64,000 nucleotides of DNA from Knoellia sp. S7-12 (GTDB lineage Bacteria; Actinomycetota; Actinomycetes; Actinomycetales; Dermatophilaceae), in NCBI RefSeq assembly GCF_040518285.1, contig NZ_CP155449.1:2914001-2978000 (forward strand), in the 5' to 3' direction. The notes beneath the pieces were generated by a model, which searched no databases, was not told the DNA's origin, and worked only from the letters and a program-made list of their open reading frames with translations. Made by a program: the position numbers and the translations under genes. Shown here piece by piece: positions 18,882 to 28,775 of this stretch. Position 1 is the first letter of the stretch. The number at the start of each line of letters is the position of its first letter.

Positions 18882-19927
18882 GCAACAACCCCTTCACCGT
18901 CACGGACACAGCCAGCTCGCCGGACGGCGCTGGTCTTGGCTTCCAAGAGGGCTCGGGCTGGACCTCCGGCGCCGGGATCATCGACAGCGGCAGCCAGACC
19001 ATCACGGCCCTCTGCAACGGAGACTGGGTCGATGCCGCCCTGAGCGGTGTCGCACTGGTCCTGGACGCAGCGGCAACCGCAGCCGACCCGCTGGGTTCAG
19101 TTTTTGCGGCGGGAATCGGTTGGCTCATCGACCACCTCAACCCGATCAAGGGTTGGTTTGAAGAAGTCGCAGGCAATCCTGGGGGCGCTGTCGCCCAAGC
19201 CCAGACCTGGGGTCTCATCAGCGCCGGCCTCACGCCTGCCGGTGCGGACTGGGACACCTCCGCAACAAATCTGATGAAGCCTCAGTCCGGGCCCGCCGTC
19301 GAGGCCTACGTCGGCTGGCAGGAGACCCACACGGCCGCGATCGCGCAACTGGTGGATGCAACAAACGGGATGCAGAATGCGATCTCCGTCGCGGCCGGAG
19401 TAGTGGGGTTCGTCCATGGGTTCCTCCGCGACATTCTGGCGCAGCTTGTCGGTGCGGCACTCAGCTGGCTCGCTGAGGCGTTCCTCTCCCTCGGCACGCT
19501 GATCCCTTGGATCTGCGCTCAGATCGGCACACGCGTTGCCGCAGTGACAGCGAAGTGCTCGAACTTCGTCACAGGCATCGTGCGCTCGGGAAGCAAACTG
19601 GGGGACCTCCTCAAGGCTCTCGGCACCTGGGGCAAGAACCTGCTCAAGTTCCTCGACAAGATCAAGGCCAACCCCAACCTGCGCACGGCCCCATCGCGGC
19701 ATGCCGGCCCGCCTGGCCCCATTCCGGATATTCCGCCATGGCAGTGGAAACCGCCGGAGGGCTTCAACCCGAATCCGGGACGACACGCCGCCCCCATGCC
19801 CACCTTCGCCGAGGCGATGGCGGACGGAGGCAGGGGTGCCGTCCGAGACAGCCCCTACACGGCAGGGACCAACAGCACTGACGGGGCCAAGTCCGGACTC
19901 GACGCCCAAGGTGAACCCGAGAAGTGA
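18878..19927 (+). CDS. Large helical WXG-superfamily protein, probable type VII substrate or partner
   Basis: A 349-residue protein without a signal peptide. Residues ~40-230 are long amphipathic helices with the arrangement seen in actinobacterial type VII delivery domains: GDWVDAALSGVALVLDAAATAADPLGSVFAAGIGWLIDHLNPIKGWFEEVAGNP, followed by AQAQTWG. Hydrophobic helices (VAAGVVGFVHGFLRDILAQLVGAALSWLAEAFLSLG) follow, then a Pro-rich tail (HAGPPGPIPDIPPWQWKPPEGFNP). In related proteins the tail usually carries a toxin; none is recognisable here. Overlaps the EspC-like gene, so the two are probably co-translated and may form a pair. Confidence 0.55.
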   Translation: MSNNPFTVTDTASSPDGAGLGFQEGSGWTSGAGIIDSGSQTITALCNGDWVDAALSGVALVLDAAATAADPLGSVFAAGIGWLIDHLNPIKGWFEEVAGNPGGAVAQAQTWGLISAGLTPAGADWDTSATNLMKPQSGPAVEAYVGWQETHTAAIAQLVDATNGMQNAISVAAGVVGFVHGFLRDILAQLVGAALSWLAEAFLSLGTLIPWICAQIGTRVAAVTAKCSNFVTGIVRSGSKLGDLLKALGTWGKNLLKFLDKIKANPNLRTAPSRHAGPPGPIPDIPPWQWKPPEGFNPNPGRHAAPMPTFAEAMADGGRGAVRDSPYTAGTNSTDGAKSGLDAQGEPEK

Positions 19928-19984
19928 CTCACTTTGCGCGACTGGAGCGACCAGCCGCGCGACCCGTTCTCGTGAGGCCCAGGG

Positions 19985-20329
19985 TCATGGAGTGGTGAGG
20001 GCTTTGACCAGTCCCACCACCAGGGTGACCGGATAGAAACCGAGCCCGGCCACCACGATGGTCCAGAACACCCACCGTGTGATGAGTCCCGCCTGCGTGC
20101 GGATGTCAGGCTCGGGAGATCTGAACGAGGCAAAGAAGCGTGAGTTCGCGAGGACCCCGTAGCGCCCGCGAGCATCCTGCTCAAACGGACGCCACCAGCT
20201 GTCAGAGCGCAGCCCCACGATGAGTCCCCGGACGAACGGCACGGCGAACAGCATCCAGATCCCACCGAACAGCACCAGTCCAAGGCTCGACGCCGCGATG
20301 ACCGGACCGTCGGGGTTCAACTGCGTCAT
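19985..20329 (-). CDS. Small two-to-three-helix membrane protein (paralogue of 21368-21772)
   Basis: A 114-residue membrane protein of unknown function. One or two N-terminal helices (AASSLGLVLFGGIWMLFAVPFVRGLIVGL) precede a conserved cytosolic loop (W-RPFE...GRYGVLANSRFFASFR-PEPD-RTQAGLI-R) and a final helix (FWTIVVAGLGFYPVTLVVGL). The same loop motif occurs in the protein at 21368-21772, so the two are paralogues flanking the YbaB-like pair. It lies on the opposite strand from the type VII-related genes. Confidence 0.6.
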   Translation of the reverse strand: MTQLNPDGPVIAASSLGLVLFGGIWMLFAVPFVRGLIVGLRSDSWWRPFEQDARGRYGVLANSRFFASFRSPEPDIRTQAGLITRWVFWTIVVAGLGFYPVTLVVGLVKALTTP

Positions 20330-20420
20330 GGATTCGAGTCTCCGCATCAGGGTGTCGTGAACGCGCCGACCCTACCGGGCGACCCTTCGCACCGCTTCGT
20401 GACGCAGCGCTCCCTGCAGC

Positions 20421-20426
20421 TATCGT
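20421..20426 (+). promoter_or_regulatory. -10 box of a leaderless promoter
   Basis: TATCGT lies exactly 7 nt before the ATG at 20434, and no ribosome site is evident between them. Confidence 0.5.
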
Positions 20427-20433
20427 CGGGGCC

Positions 20434-20898
20434 ATGAGTGACCAGAGGGGATACTCCGGTCCGGAGGAGGCGCTGGCGGCCATCGCTGCCCAGACCGCCG
20501 CAGCCGAGCCGCAGGCCGAGCATGCACGTAGGTGGAGTGCTGAGGTTGCCACCATCCAAGGCGTCGGAGTCGCCGAACAAGGCGACGTGCGGGCCGCTGT
20601 CGACATCCAGGGGCTCCTCACAGGATTGTCCGTGAAGGACACGGTCACCTCTCGCGGCGGCCGAGCGACCACGGCAGCAATCCAGCAGGCCATCCGCGGG
20701 GCGCAGGAATCTGTTCGTCAGCAGGCGCAGGCCTCGTCCGAACGTGCGTGGGGTCCGGGGTCCGCGACCTCCGAAGCGTTCCGCGGCGAGGTGGAGGCCG
20801 CGACTCCCCTCATCGAGGTGGAACCGCTCGCGACCGACGGGCGGTCGGCCCCTCGCGCTGAGCCCAGCCGGCCCGACAACGATGGAGGAACCTGGTGA
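20434..20898 (+). CDS. YbaB/EbfC-like protein, type VII locus
   Basis: A 154-residue protein with an N-terminal coiled-coil helix (GPEEALAAIAAQTAAAEPQAEHARRWSAEVATIQGVGVAEQGDVRAAVDIQGLLTGLSV) followed by a short beta unit and a helix (TTAAIQQAIRGAQESVRQQAQ), the YbaB/EbfC layout. YbaB proteins bind DNA as nucleoid-associated dimers; divergent copies (EspL-like) sit in ESX loci and stabilise secreted partners. The C-terminus is disordered. Overlaps the next gene by one base, so they probably act together. Confidence 0.55.
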   Translation: MSDQRGYSGPEEALAAIAAQTAAAEPQAEHARRWSAEVATIQGVGVAEQGDVRAAVDIQGLLTGLSVKDTVTSRGGRATTAAIQQAIRGAQESVRQQAQASSERAWGPGSATSEAFRGEVEAATPLIEVEPLATDGRSAPRAEPSRPDNDGGTW

Positions 20899-21302
20899 TG
20901 AACCCCTCGATCTTCGACGGCGACACTCCGGGAGAGTTCGAGCTCAATCGTCTCGTCCAGCAGGCCCAGGCCGCGATGGAGTGGCGCGCCAGCGTCAACG
21001 CTCTGCGTGGCCGAACCAACAAGGACGGCGTGGATGTCGAGGTCAGCGCGAGTGGCGGCGTCGTGAGCGTTGCTGTTTCGGATGCCGCGTGCGCGAGTGG
21101 CGGCGAGGCCGTGTCCGGGCAGGTGCTGGATGCCGTTCTGGAGGCGCAACAGGACCTCGCGCGTCAGCTCCGCGCGTCCGCCATCGAGACCTTCGGTGAG
21201 GACTCGCCCCAGGCGCGCACCGTTGAGAATGCGACCGGCTCCCGTTTCACCCGAGCGGTCGTCCTCACCAATGATCCGGACGACGACCGCGACCGCAGGT
21301 GA
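20898..21302 (+). CDS. YbaB/EbfC-like protein, second copy
   Basis: A 134-residue protein. It starts with a helix (GEFELNRLVQQAQAAMEWRASVNALRG), then beta strands with the YbaB-type D-V-EVSASGGVVSVAVSD turn and a C-terminal helix (VSGQVLDAVLEAQQDLARQLRASAIETFG). The domain order matches the gene before it, suggesting a heterodimer. The ATG at 20898 overlaps the previous TGA; a GTG at 20895 is possible, and GGAGGA at 20884 serves either. Confidence 0.55.
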   Translation: MNPSIFDGDTPGEFELNRLVQQAQAAMEWRASVNALRGRTNKDGVDVEVSASGGVVSVAVSDAACASGGEAVSGQVLDAVLEAQQDLARQLRASAIETFGEDSPQARTVENATGSRFTRAVVLTNDPDDDRDRR

Positions 21303-21334
21303 CGCTGCACCCCGTCGGGTGAACGTCGAGAAGT

Positions 21335-21349
21335 GAGGCGATCCGCCTC
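21335..21349. terminator. Weak hairpin between convergent genes
   Basis: GAGGCG-ATC-CGCCTC forms a 6-bp stem in the 65-base gap between the YbaB-like gene and the convergent membrane protein gene. Confidence 0.35.
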
Positions 21350-21367
21350 TGCTGCCGACTCATCGAC

Positions 21368-21772
21368 TCAGAGGTGGAGGGGAAGGGTCAGCGGATAGGC
21401 CACGGCGGCGATGGCACCGATCCAGATGACATATCGGAACACCAGTCCGACCGTCGTTCGACTGTCCTCCGGTGGCGCCCGAAAGGGCGTCTGCCATCGG
21501 TGGTTCGCCATGAAGGTGTAGCGACCCCATGGTTGGCGCTCAAAGGGGAGCCAAGGGTTCCGGGCCCTCACGGCCCGGACCACGTGGTACGTAAAGGGCA
21601 CCAGGAACATCCCCGCAACGAAACCGAAGAACAGCACGAAGAACACCGTGAGGCTGCCGACCTGCGAGGTGCCGACCAGCCAGAGGACGACGAGCCAGAT
21701 CACTGTCGGAAGGACCGCCGTCAGCCAACCATTGCCGCGCCAATCCTTGCCGGCGGGAGGCTCGGAAGTCAC
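21368..21772 (-). CDS. Small membrane protein (paralogue of 19985-20329)
   Basis: A 134-residue membrane protein. Helices are LTAVLPTVIWLVVLWLVG, VFFVLFFGFVAGMFLVPFTYHVV and VFRYVIWIGAIAAVAYPLTLPL. The central loop W-LPFERQPWGRYTFMANHRWQTPFRAPPEDSRTTVGL matches the loop of the protein at 19985-20329 position by position. The GTG at 21772 has no good ribosome site, so the start is uncertain. Lies 46 bases beyond the ligA stop on the same strand and may be read through from ligA. Confidence 0.55.
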   Translation of the reverse strand: MTSEPPAGKDWRGNGWLTAVLPTVIWLVVLWLVGTSQVGSLTVFFVLFFGFVAGMFLVPFTYHVVRAVRARNPWLPFERQPWGRYTFMANHRWQTPFRAPPEDSRTTVGLVFRYVIWIGAIAAVAYPLTLPLHL

Positions 21773-21818
21773 AGATCACGCCCAGTGATGATCGCGGAGT
21801 CAGCAGCACGCACCACTC

Positions 21819-24047
<2,229 letters not shown>

Positions 24048-24076
24048 TCACCGATCACACGAGCCAGGGGGCCCAC

Positions 24077-24934
24077 ATGACCGATGACAGCCGCGAGCCG
24101 TTTCGCGGGGGCACAGGAACAGTCGCCGACTTCCTGGCGTCCTTCGACGGCGACGTCGACGCCGCCATCGCGGCCCTGCGGGCCCACCACGGGGGCACCC
24201 CGCCGGTGGCTCGCGTCCCGCGTCGCCCCCGCCGTGAACGATCGGGCGATCACATCATCACGGTGAGTGACCTGCGCAAGACCTACAAGATGGGGCGACA
24301 GAAGGTGAGCGCCCTGGGCGGTGTCTCCCTCGAGATCGACCGCGGGGAGTTCGTCGCGCTCACGGGTGCGAGCGGCAGCGGCAAGAGCACCCTGCTCCAG
24401 ATCATCGGCGGTCTCGACAAGCCGAGTGGTGGCACGGTCCTTGTCGATGGCGTCGACATCGGCCGTCTCGGTGACGCCAAACTCTCCCGGTTCCGCAACC
24501 GCACCATCGGCTTCGTGTTCCAGTTCTTCTACCTCCAGCCGTTCCTGCGCCTGGCGACCAACACCGAGGTCCCCGGGATGTTCGCCCGAACCCCCCGCAA
24601 ACAGCGTCGGGCCCAGGCACTCAGCCTCATCGAGGAGGTCGGGCTCTCCGACCGCTCCCGGCACCTCCCCCGCGAGATGTCGGGTGGCCAGATGCAGCGC
24701 GCGGCCATCGCGCGGGCCCTGCTCAACCAGCCCGCCGTGCTGCTCGCCGACGAGCCCACGGGCAACCTCGACAGCGCCACGGGTGCCTCGATCATCGAGT
24801 TGTTCGAGCGCATCCGGGATGAGTTCGGCACCACCATCGTCATCGTCACGCATGACGACGACCTGGCGCTGCGGGCCGACCGCACGATCCGGCTCAGTGA
24901 CGGCGTCATCGTCGCCCAGGACGTGGTCGCATGA
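24077..24934 (+). CDS. ABC transporter ATP-binding protein (MacB/LolD type)
   Basis: A 285-residue ATPase: Walker A GASGSGKST (~97-105), Q-loop region FQFFYLQPF, signature MSGGQMQR (~201), Walker B VLLADEPTG, H-loop THDDD. The FtsX-type partner follows with an ATGA overlap, forming a two-gene exporter or mechanotransmitter. It carries an unusual ~60-residue N-terminal extension (GTVADFLASFDGDVDAAIAALRAHH...RRPRRER) before the first strand. The ATG at 24077 has an AGGGGG site upstream and is the start that fits; the extension is therefore probably real. Confidence 0.9.
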   Translation: MTDDSREPFRGGTGTVADFLASFDGDVDAAIAALRAHHGGTPPVARVPRRPRRERSGDHIITVSDLRKTYKMGRQKVSALGGVSLEIDRGEFVALTGASGSGKSTLLQIIGGLDKPSGGTVLVDGVDIGRLGDAKLSRFRNRTIGFVFQFFYLQPFLRLATNTEVPGMFARTPRKQRRAQALSLIEEVGLSDRSRHLPREMSGGQMQRAAIARALLNQPAVLLADEPTGNLDSATGASIIELFERIRDEFGTTIVIVTHDDDLALRADRTIRLSDGVIVAQDVVA

Positions 24935-26928
24935 TCGGCCTGCGCGACTCCATCACCCTGGCCCGCACCAAGGTCCGCTCCAAACGGATCCGGCTGCTCA
25001 TCACGACCATCGTGTCCGGGCTGCTCTTCGGCCTCATCGGTGGCGGGGTGCTCCTCTTCGACGGCACAGCTGCCAGCGTCGACCGTTTTGCGGAGCAGAA
25101 CCTCGGCGGTCGCTACCTCGTCCAGGGCACCCCGATGCTGCCCAGTCAGGAGATCTACCCGAACCCTGCCGACCCCCAGATCCGCAAGGAAGTCGAAACC
25201 CTGCACGCGGCATACCTGGTGGAACGCAAGGCGGCCGCCAAGAAGTACGGCATCACCGACTACGACCCGAAGTCCGAGGTGCAGCCGGTCATCGACGACC
25301 CCTACGGCGATCCGAGCATCCCGGCAGACCAGCGCAAGACCGCCAACCCCGCGTCGGTGGCGTGGCAGCGACGCGAGGCTGCCGCCCTCGAGAAGGTCCG
25401 TCAGAGCTCGAAGGCCACTCCCGAGAGATACGCCGCTGACTCGCGTGCAGCCGGCGCCACCGACACCTACGAGCCGAGGAACCTGCAGCATCTCGGCCTG
25501 ACCTATCTCAAGGACGGACGCGAGGACCTCACCGGTGCCGCGCAGACCGACCAGGGGTCACAGCAGGAGCCCGGATTCGAGGGCCAGGAGGGCGATTCCA
25601 GCATCGGCACCTCGAACTACACCATCATGGATGACGACCTCGTCAAGGCGTTCATCGCCGAACCCAACGCGGCGCGGTCCACCCCCAAGGGCATCCCGAT
25701 CCTCGTGCCCATCGACGACGTCGTCGCCACGCTCGGCAAGAGCCTCAGCGTGACCAAGCGCCCCAAGGACAGTTCGGGGCAGGTGGCCTGGTATCGCAAC
25801 GTGCGCGCCAAGGCCAACGGCGTGACGTTCACCGCGTGCTATCGCAACCAGGCGGAGAACGACCGGGTCGAGGATGCACGCCGGATCGCCACCGAGATCG
25901 CGGCCAACAAGAACACCCCCGGCTGGGTCAAGCCGGAGCTCGTCCTCGAACTCCCGACCAAGGCCTGCGGACCGGTCACCGTCGCGTCCGACACCCGGAG
26001 CGATCGGGAGAAGCTGAAGGACGAGAACCAGCGCGCCTTCGACACCCAGTCCGCACCGGAGGAGACCCCGAAGGCGGAGCTGCTGACGTTCCAGATCGTG
26101 GGCGTCCTTCCCACCGGCCAGTCGGGCAGCGGCGGACTCGAGTCCCTCGTCTCCTCGATCGTCGGCACGACCTACGGCTACGGGTCGATCATTCCGTCAC
26201 GACTGCTGGAAGCGCTGCCCGAGGCCGAGCGTCACTCGCAGCTCTTGGCCCAACAGCCGGTGACCTCCGCTGAGTCGATCATGAGGTTTGGACCGATGGG
26301 ACCCGAGGCGGCCTACATCTCGTCCTTCCCCACGGTCGACCAGGCCAAGGCCTTCATCTCTTCCTACTCATGCGGTGAAGGGGAAGGCTTCCTCGACGGC
26401 GGCTACTACATGGAGTGCGGCAAGCCGTTCTCGGTCAGCACCTATGGCACGAGCTACCTCGTCGTCGACGACATCGGTCAACAGGCACGGCCGTTGCTCA
26501 TCGGCATCCTCGGTGCGCTCTTCGGAGTGGCCACCATCATCATCTGGGCGATGATGGGCCGCGTCATCGCCGACTCCCGGCGTGAGACCGCCGTCTTTCG
26601 GGCCATCGGGGCGAAGCGCTCCGACATCATCAAGGTCTACCTGCTCTACTCACTGTGGGTGGCCCTGCGCATCGCCCTGTTTGCAGCCCTGCTGGCCGGC
26701 GCGATCGTCCTCGTCATCGAGACGCTGTTCACCCGCCGGGCGACGGATGCCGCCCAGCTGGCCTACGGAGTCTTCGACGGCGACGCGACGTTCCACTTCT
26801 TCGGGACCCCGTCCCTGCTGTTCTGGGCGATCCTCGGCGGAATCCTCGCCATGGCACTGGTGGCCATCACGCCACCACTCCTTCGCAACATCCGGCGCAA
26901 CCCGATCCGGGACATGCGCGACGAGTGA
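24931..26928 (+). CDS. FtsX-family ABC transporter permease with large extracytoplasmic domain
   Basis: A 665-residue permease: one N-terminal helix (~14-38), an extracytoplasmic domain of about 480 residues, and three C-terminal helices (~521-543, ~574-600, ~627-650) forming the FtsX domain (AVFRAIGAKRSDIIKVYLLYS). This is the MacB/FtsX fold, which transmits ATP hydrolysis to extracytoplasmic work rather than moving solute across the bilayer. The large outer domain is unlike MacB in length and has a charged, Pro-rich linker. The substrate is unknown. Its stop is 4 bases from the convergent DinB gene. Confidence 0.87.
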   Translation: MIGLRDSITLARTKVRSKRIRLLITTIVSGLLFGLIGGGVLLFDGTAASVDRFAEQNLGGRYLVQGTPMLPSQEIYPNPADPQIRKEVETLHAAYLVERKAAAKKYGITDYDPKSEVQPVIDDPYGDPSIPADQRKTANPASVAWQRREAAALEKVRQSSKATPERYAADSRAAGATDTYEPRNLQHLGLTYLKDGREDLTGAAQTDQGSQQEPGFEGQEGDSSIGTSNYTIMDDDLVKAFIAEPNAARSTPKGIPILVPIDDVVATLGKSLSVTKRPKDSSGQVAWYRNVRAKANGVTFTACYRNQAENDRVEDARRIATEIAANKNTPGWVKPELVLELPTKACGPVTVASDTRSDREKLKDENQRAFDTQSAPEETPKAELLTFQIVGVLPTGQSGSGGLESLVSSIVGTTYGYGSIIPSRLLEALPEAERHSQLLAQQPVTSAESIMRFGPMGPEAAYISSFPTVDQAKAFISSYSCGEGEGFLDGGYYMECGKPFSVSTYGTSYLVVDDIGQQARPLLIGILGALFGVATIIIWAMMGRVIADSRRETAVFRAIGAKRSDIIKVYLLYSLWVALRIALFAALLAGAIVLVIETLFTRRATDAAQLAYGVFDGDATFHFFGTPSLLFWAILGGILAMALVAITPPLLRNIRRNPIRDMRDE

Positions 26929-26932
26929 GCTC

Positions 26933-27409
26933 TCAGTCGGGGGCCAGGAGCACGTCGCGGGTGACCTCGAGCTGGCCGAGGTGCTGGGAGAGCTCCTCGT
27001 AGACGTGCAGGAGCACGGCTCCCTGCGTCGCGTATGCCGGCCCACGCAGAGCGTGGGACCCGCGGTCCCGTCCCGTGGGCGGGTTCGCCGGAGGCGCTGC
27101 GGAGTCACCCGCCCGCGCGTCCTCGTGCAGGCGCGCTCGCCCCATCTCGAGGAGTTCGAGCGCCTGCTGGACCGTCCCGGTCGCCGTGAACTCCGCGTCG
27201 CGATCGCGTGGGACGACGATCCCGCGGTTCACGGTGCGTCCCCACCGACCCATGACACCGACGACGTGGGCCACGAGAGCGAAAGCCGAGTTCGAGCCCT
27301 CCACCCCGGTGAGCGGACTGTTGACGTGCGTATCGCCCAACTCACGCACGCACGCGGCATACCCGTCGAGAGCCCGGTCGCAGAGGGTGAGGTACTCGTC
27401 GATGGTCAC
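26933..27409 (-). CDS. DinB/maleylpyruvate-isomerase-fold protein
   Basis: A 158-residue four-helix-bundle protein: TIDEYLTLCDRALDGYAACVRELGD, then SAFALVAHVVGVMGRWG carrying the first metal-type His, and HVYEELSQHLGQLEVTRDVL carrying the second pair, the DinB_2 pattern. Actinobacterial members are metal- and often mycothiol-dependent transferases. The GTG at 27409 is chosen because a TAGACT -10 box lies exactly 7 nt upstream (leaderless); a longer frame would overlap the upstream gene. Confidence 0.72.
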   Translation of the reverse strand: MTIDEYLTLCDRALDGYAACVRELGDTHVNSPLTGVEGSNSAFALVAHVVGVMGRWGRTVNRGIVVPRDRDAEFTATGTVQQALELLEMGRARLHEDARAGDSAAPPANPPTGRDRGSHALRGPAYATQGAVLLHVYEELSQHLGQLEVTRDVLLAPD

Positions 27410-27416
27410 CCACGGA

Positions 27417-27422
27417 AGTCTA
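27417..27422 (-). promoter_or_regulatory. -10 box of a leaderless promoter
   Basis: TAGACT on the minus strand lies 7 nt before the GTG of the DinB-fold gene, at the very 3' end of the upstream glycosyltransferase gene. Confidence 0.5.
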
Positions 27423-28775
27423 GGACCGGGCACCACCTGTGGCCGGCGGGTGCGCTGCCACACGGGGTTCCTCGTCGTGAGCGAGCAGTGCCGCGCGGGC
27501 TCGCTGGGCGCCCGGGGTGCCGGTGAGGTCCTCTGACAACTGCGCTAGAAGGACCGCTGCGTCGGGGTTCAGGGAGAGCAGACGCACGGCGGCGGCCCGC
27601 AGCTCCTCCGGGGTGGCCGAGTTGGGGTCGAGCACCTGGCCCAGACCGGCCGTCTCGAGCGAGGCGGCGCCGGCGAACTGGTCGGTCGAGAACGGCAGGA
27701 GCAGCAGTGGGACCCCAGCGGTCAACGCCTCGGTGACGCTGTTGTTGCCCCCGTGTGAGACCGCGAACCCGGCGCGGCCCAGCAGCGTGACCTGCGGGAG
27801 CTCGGCACGAACCAACCAGGGCGCCGGTATCGGGCCCAGCGCGTCGGGCGACGTGGATCCGGTGGCCAGTGCGACGCGGACGTCCAGGCTGCGCAGGGCC
27901 TCGACAATGCGGGCCAACACGTCGGAGCGGACGGAGAGGAAGCTGCCGAGACTCACATAGACGATCGGCCCTTCCTCCCTGCGCAGCCAGGCGTCCACCT
28001 CCGGGTCCGGCTCCTCGGTGCGGACGGCGGAACCGAGGAATGCGTGGCGACCCAACAGTGCGGTCCGCTCGGGAGGGTGGAGCTCCCCGGGGTAGTTGAG
28101 CAGCAGGACGTCTCCGGTCTCGGCGAAGGCGTCCTCGCTTGCGTGCGCCCCCGGGTCAAGCGTGGCGAGCACGTCGTTCCACTGGTGGGTGAAGGCTTCA
28201 CGCACGCTCTCGCAGCGACGGCGCAGGTCTGCGAGGTCGTTCGAGTCGGGCAGTAGGTTGCGTGGCCAGGCGGGCGGGTGACCGTAGACCTCGCGACCGA
28301 CGGTCAGGGCCGAGGGATGTCCCAGGACGACATCGGCGTGACGCACTCCCGTGCCCGACAGCGCCAGCCGTGCACTGAATGCGAGGTGGTCGACGATGAC
28401 GTGGTCGGGCCGCACCCGATCGACGACGCGTTGCACCTCGCGAGCGACCCGCAACGGTTCCCAGAGGAGGTCGTCGCCGCGGGCGGCTGCCTGGAACATC
28501 AGGGTCGGGACGGCCCCGAGCCTGGTGGCGGCAAAGAACCCGCGCAGGGCCTCGTCCTCACCCCGGGGCTGGTCCTCGGCACGGATCACCCCGGGATTGG
28601 AACCACGACCCAGCTGCAGGTCCTCCCGCTCGAAGCCGAACCTCGTCACGATGGCGTCCGTCGCGGGACCGGTCGCGACGACGACGCGCTCGCCGGCGTC
28701 GGCCCAGGCGGTCCCGATCGTGGCGAGCGGCAGCAGGTGGGAGGCGTAGTCAGGGCTGATGACGAGCAGCGTCAC
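27420..28775 (-). CDS. GT1-type glycosyltransferase
   Basis: A 451-residue GT-B enzyme of the UDP-glycosyltransferase/MGT type: N-terminal LLVISPDYASHLLPLATIG, middle IVYVSLGSFLSVRSDVLARIVEAL, and the donor-binding C-terminal motif LLGRAGFAVSHGGNNSVTEALTAGVPLLLLPFSTDQFAGA with the His-Gly-Gly and D-Q. It should transfer a sugar to a small lipid or natural product. The GTG at 28775 has GGAGG 6 nt upstream. It overlaps the 3' end of the GT4 gene by 26 bases, so the two glycosyltransferases are translationally coupled. Confidence 0.85.
   Translation of the reverse strand: MTLLVISPDYASHLLPLATIGTAWADAGERVVVATGPATDAIVTRFGFEREDLQLGRGSNPGVIRAEDQPRGEDEALRGFFAATRLGAVPTLMFQAAARGDDLLWEPLRVAREVQRVVDRVRPDHVIVDHLAFSARLALSGTGVRHADVVLGHPSALTVGREVYGHPPAWPRNLLPDSNDLADLRRRCESVREAFTHQWNDVLATLDPGAHASEDAFAETGDVLLLNYPGELHPPERTALLGRHAFLGSAVRTEEPDPEVDAWLRREEGPIVYVSLGSFLSVRSDVLARIVEALRSLDVRVALATGSTSPDALGPIPAPWLVRAELPQVTLLGRAGFAVSHGGNNSVTEALTAGVPLLLLPFSTDQFAGAASLETAGLGQVLDPNSATPEELRAAAVRLLSLNPDAAVLLAQLSEDLTGTPGAQRARAALLAHDEEPRVAAHPPATGGARS

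Noticed and set aside
27041..27057. CCCACGC-AGA-GCGTGGG hairpin as terminator of the FtsX permease gene
   Set aside because: It lies 113 bases inside the convergent DinB-fold coding region and is short; coding constraint explains it equally well.
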